A stretch of DNA of 64,000 bases from JAQGMV01 sp035626595 (lineage in GTDB: Bacteria; Pseudomonadota; Gammaproteobacteria; Burkholderiales; SG8-41). Where the stretch lies: contig DASPNJ010000109.1 of NCBI GenBank assembly GCA_035626595.1, forward strand, positions 96,071 through 160,070, written 5' to 3'. The notes under the pieces were generated by a model. That model was not told the origin of the DNA. It made no database searches and saw only the letters and a list, made by a program, of their open reading frames with translations. A program made the translations under genes and the position numbers. Shown piece after piece: positions 61,901 to 64,000 of this stretch (within the stretch, counting starts at the first letter, position 1; each line of letters opens with the position of its first letter).

Positions 61901-63297
61901 CGCCGGCGCGCCTCGACATGCCTCACGTGGCGCTGCTGTTCGTGCTCGACAAGTCCGGCAGCATGGGCGTCGGCGCCGAAGGCGGCACGAAGCTCGATCT
62001 CGCGAAAGCAGCGACTCTCGCCGCGGCGGACATCATGAATCCCACCGACCAGATCGGCATCCTCGCGTTCGACGCGGCCTGGGATTGGGCGCTGCCGTTC
62101 CGCGCGGTGGGCAACGGCGAGTGGATCAACGACAAGCTCGCATCACTGCGCTCCGACGGCGGCACGGACCTGTACAAGGCCATGATCGAAGCGCGGCGGG
62201 CGATGATCGGCAAGGAGGCCGCGATCAAGCACGTCATCGTGCTCTCCGACGGGCTCACCGACAAAGCCGACTTCCGGCCCCTGATCGAGGAGTTGGCGCA
62301 GGCCGGCATCACCGTGTCGACCGTGTCGGTGGGCGACGACTCCGACGCGAAGCTGATGGCGCAGATCGCGCGCGTCGGCAAAGGCCGCAGCTACGTCACG
62401 CTCGACCCGCAGACGATCCCGCAGATTTTCACGACCGAGACGCTGCTCATCTCGCGCGATCTGCTGATCGAAAAAACCTTTGCGCCGCGGCTGGCGGCGC
62501 GCACGGGCGCGCTGCGCGGAATCGCGCAGGACACGCTGCCGCCGCTGCGCGGCTATGTCCTCACCTATCCCAAAGAGCGCTCCGAGCTGCTCATGAAAGC
62601 AGGCGAAGATCCGTTGCTGGTTGCGTGGCGGCACGGACTGGGGCGGGTCATGGCGTTTACGTCGGACTTGAGCGGGCGCTGGGGCCGGGACTGGGTGACG
62701 TGGCGAGGCTTGCCTCAATGGGCCGGACAGGCGGCGCGCGACACGATGCGCAGAATCGGGCAGGCGCGCGTGCGCGCGGAGCTCCGTCCCGAGGGCGACG
62801 CCGTACGCATCGTCGCGGATCTCATCGCCCAAGACGGCCGCTTCGTGAATCATCTGAAGCTTCGCGGCAACGTCACGGCGCCGAACCGCAGCACGCAACA
62901 TCACACCTTGCCGCAGAGCGCGCCGGGTCGCTACGAAGGAACGTTCAGGCCCGCAGGGCGCGGCATTCATTTCGTGACGCTGTTTGCCGACGGCGGCGCG
63001 AACGAAACGCCTTCACCCGTGACGACGATCCCTTATATCGCACCGTATTCGAGGGAATACCGCGAGTTGCGGCCCAATCTCGCGGTACTCGGCCGTCTCG
63101 CCGAGGAGACCGGCGGCGAGATGCTCGATCCGCAGAATTTTTCCGCGGGGCTCGCGCGGCTTTACACGCCGTCGCCCGGCGTAGCGTCGCGCGGCCACGA
63201 GACCTGGTGGCCGCTCGCCATCGCCGCGCTGATTCTGTTTCTGGGCGATCTGGTTGTGAGAAGCTGGCCGCGGGCAGACTCGACACTGAAGGCGTAG
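58945..63297 (+). CDS. giant membrane protein with three von Willebrand A domains (BatA-like plus vWA/GATase-like)
   Basis: 1450 residues. Residues 1-80 form the BatA-type N terminus with two TM segments (VPIALLLVLGAVPLILFLHS and the NLLLILQLLAATALIAAL stretch). vWA1 follows with MIDAS D97-L-T-A-S101, then beta-rich and flavodoxin-like parts. TM segments at about 595-614 and 625-640 lead to vWA2 (MIDAS D659VSRS663), a glutamine-amidotransferase-like region at about 880-985, and vWA3 (MIDAS D1002KSGS1006, with GGTDLY and LSDGLTD). A last TM lies at about 1422-1440. This looks like two vWA membrane proteins fused. GAGG lies before the ATG. Confidence 0.88.
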   Translation: MSWGVPIALLLVLGAVPLILFLHSLRPRGSKFSTTALFIWERVLKERPLASRMGWLLRKNLLLILQLLAATALIAALADPMLLHFGDPAGDTVVVMDLTASMKAKAAQGTRFDAARRQFLSLVDGLPSDARMMLIGAGAQTRVIVPFTADKTRLREAGRKLAPTDAAGDVRSAVLFAHAFLKKGSHDRVVVVSDGAFTGAEEFSRESASLRLIETAGGTQNIGIVGLDLRRHADGSQRYEVMAQVVNFGAQPARAVVTLALGQTVLAREDLAFEAGGRRVLVYPYEGAPAGTLTAQLDVDDDFVTDNRATLTISAAAPLELLYVGPGNPALSNLLRFFPNVQLTAVTSWEAEAARRETDPGKTYDAMIFDRVAPPALSEGNVIFINTVPPNLPIAVQGEVRAPRISAPLAKHAVTAGLSLGDLHVQESLRVAAGGDSLVLARAAETPLLVAIERAKLKSLYIGFDVMASDLPFRVAFPVLFHNVFEWFQPGRREFPADSVRAGAPLAIGVAPGDRELVVSAPSGRIERLAVTANPVIFGDTLETGIYSYRSAGREGRFAVNLFDEEESNIAARTRAAAAPAPAATADAGVTEAGLSLWPYLLGFVLLLLAVELIIAARGRLPLSPLMLRTGALAALAIACVNPKIFPAAAALDVILSVDVSRSVGQEGREKAAEVLAAAARLTTADTRTGLLAFGRVPEWEFPPRRELPAADFGARLDGESTDIEAALQAGLAQVGEGRQGKLLLVSDGNETRGNSARLIPLLRSQGTQVWTLPVSLARARNEVFVSDLVLPRQVDSAETFQIAARIESLRNAPAHIKLLRNGTLIGERELQLVDGVSEIAFRDSLTARGSHSYELLVEAKDDTLAENNLLQGVVEVRGPPRVLLLSSEREGQRFLARVLRVQGFDVTQSAPEAAGLALPQLSSYDLLVLDNVPAFQLTHAKMENIETYVRDLGGGLLVVGGSQSYGAGGYFRTPLERVLPVEMRPPARLDMPHVALLFVLDKSGSMGVGAEGGTKLDLAKAATLAAADIMNPTDQIGILAFDAAWDWALPFRAVGNGEWINDKLASLRSDGGTDLYKAMIEARRAMIGKEAAIKHVIVLSDGLTDKADFRPLIEELAQAGITVSTVSVGDDSDAKLMAQIARVGKGRSYVTLDPQTIPQIFTTETLLISRDLLIEKTFAPRLAARTGALRGIAQDTLPPLRGYVLTYPKERSELLMKAGEDPLLVAWRHGLGRVMAFTSDLSGRWGRDWVTWRGLPQWAGQAARDTMRRIGQARVRAELRPEGDAVRIVADLIAQDGRFVNHLKLRGNVTAPNRSTQHHTLPQSAPGRYEGTFRPAGRGIHFVTLFADGGANETPSPVTTIPYIAPYSREYRELRPNLAVLGRLAEETGGEMLDPQNFSAGLARLYTPSPGVASRGHETWWPLAIAALILFLGDLVVRSWPRADSTLKA

Positions 63298-63335
63298 CGG
63301 CGGCGCCCCTCCACCGCCGCAGGAGAGGAGGATCC

Positions 63336-64000
63336 ATGGCAGAGATTCTGGGCATCGGCGCAACGCACTACCCGCCGGGACTCGTTCCGGAGGAGCTCAA
63401 ACCGTGGCCGCTCGCGCGGATGCTCAAAAGCGACCCGCGCATACCGGAACATCTCAGGAATCCGGCGAACTGGCCGGAGCCGATGCGCGCCGAATGGGGC
63501 GACGATGAAGGCATCACGTCGCACAAGGCGCACAAGGCGCGGGTCTTCGACGCTTTTCGCAAGATCCGCGAGGAGATCGACGCCTTCAAGCCCGACTTCA
63601 TCCTGATGTGGGGCGACGACCAGTACGAGAATTTCAAGGAAGACGTAATCCCGCCGTTCTGCGTGCTGGCATACGAGCGGCTCGACTTCTCGCCTTACAC
63701 GCGCCTGCGCGGCCGCCCGAACATCTGGGGCGAGCCCGGCGACAAGGTCTTCTCCCAGCCCGGGCACCACAAGGCCGCGCGCTGGCTCGCAACGCGTCTG
63801 CTCGAAGATGGCGTCGACATGGCTTACGCGTACAAGCCGCTGCACGAGGACGGGCTCGGACACGCGTTCGCCAACACGCTGCTCTACCTCGATCTCGACC
63901 GGAAGGGATTCACGACGCCTGTGGTTCCGATGACGGTTAACTGCTACGGCAGCTCGGTCATTCGTTACCAGGGCGGCTTCAAGGAATACTCGAAGGAGCC
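63336..64000 (+). CDS. LigB-type class III extradiol dioxygenase, N-terminal part (3' end outside window)
   Basis: The frame is open from the ATG, which follows AGGAGAGGAGG, to the end of the window (221 complete codons). The opening AEILGIGATHYPPGL, a middle DFILMWGDDQYENF, and the later KPLHEDGLGHAFANTLLYL resemble the catalytic LigB subunit family, which cleaves catechol-type rings beside a hydroxyl with Fe(II). The histidines in ATHYP and LGHAF could serve as metal ligands. It is separated from the cassette by 38 bases and is probably an independent gene. A LigB-fold protein of other function is possible. Confidence 0.75.
   Translation, partial: MAEILGIGATHYPPGLVPEELKPWPLARMLKSDPRIPEHLRNPANWPEPMRAEWGDDEGITSHKAHKARVFDAFRKIREEIDAFKPDFILMWGDDQYENFKEDVIPPFCVLAYERLDFSPYTRLRGRPNIWGEPGDKVFSQPGHHKAARWLATRLLEDGVDMAYAYKPLHEDGLGHAFANTLLYLDLDRKGFTTPVVPMTVNCYGSSVIRYQGGFKEYSKE

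Noticed and set aside
59563..61926. A 787-codon open frame on the minus strand opposite the vWA giant
   Set aside because: It is rich in Arg, His, Asp and Gln with no domain, and lies antisense to clear vWA MIDAS motifs. High GC at third codon positions keeps opposite frames open by chance.

Overview
The window is GC-rich, gene-dense bacterial DNA. It most resembles an environmental betaproteobacterium of the Burkholderiales type. The main reason is eight separate Bug/TctC periplasmic receptors of tripartite tricarboxylate transporters, a family expanded in Bordetella, Cupriavidus and relatives. Supporting signs are family III CoA-transferases, several TPP-dependent decarboxylase-like enzymes, a TauD-type dioxygenase, and many short genes of organic-acid and xenobiotic catabolism. 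I see no rRNA, tRNA, phage, transposase or CRISPR array. The species assignment is inference.

Layout. 1-5073: the tail of a hydantoinase B, a SelA/SepSecS-like PLP enzyme, a Bug receptor and an orphan GHKL ATPase. 5128-11866: a TPP enzyme divergent from a complete tctC-tctB-tctA transporter, then another Bug receptor and an Fe(II)/2-oxoglutarate dioxygenase. 12031-21155: a small ORF, a GloB-like hydrolase, an unusual double CoA-transferase, a Bug receptor, an SDR, a second TPP enzyme, a tiny lipoprotein and a D-aminoacylase-type amidohydrolase. 21437-28905: a DUF1326/DUF2182 pair, a membrane protein, two lipoproteins, an aminotransferase, a Ser/Thr-rich exported protein with a probable frameshift, a Bug receptor and a CvpA-CAP fusion. 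29028-40700: three more Bug receptors, an NMT1-like binding protein, an amidohydrolase, a PilZ protein, a 2-hydroxyacid dehydrogenase, a CoA-transferase, a two-subunit GMC dehydrogenase, an AMDase/maleate-isomerase homologue and a cupin. 40704-47045: a third TPP enzyme, an acyl-CoA dehydrogenase-like protein, a LysR regulator and a mitochondrial-type aconitase.

47321-63297 is different. A five-gene peptide-type ABC transporter, whose first ribosome binding site lies in a strong hairpin, runs without a gap into a six-gene membrane cassette. That cassette contains an exported two-TM protein, a six-TM ABC-2-like protein, a coiled-coil membrane protein, a MoxR AAA+ ATPase, a DUF58 protein and a 1450-residue protein with three von Willebrand A domains. 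Five of the six cassette genes overlap their neighbour by 4 to 16 bases. The sixth follows a 168 bp gap filled by a repeat. This is the best candidate in the window for an uncharacterised system. The window ends inside a LigB-type extradiol dioxygenase gene.

Intergenic space is filled by at least five families of short, mostly palindromic repeats, called A to E below. Members sit just after stop codons, between convergent genes, and also inside divergent promoter regions. One family E copy lies in frame inside the double CoA-transferase, exactly at the joint between its two domains. No gene-free stretch exceeds 300 bases. Start sites were chosen from visible Shine-Dalgarno sequences and signal peptides where possible. 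Functions rest on recognised motifs, not on database searches.
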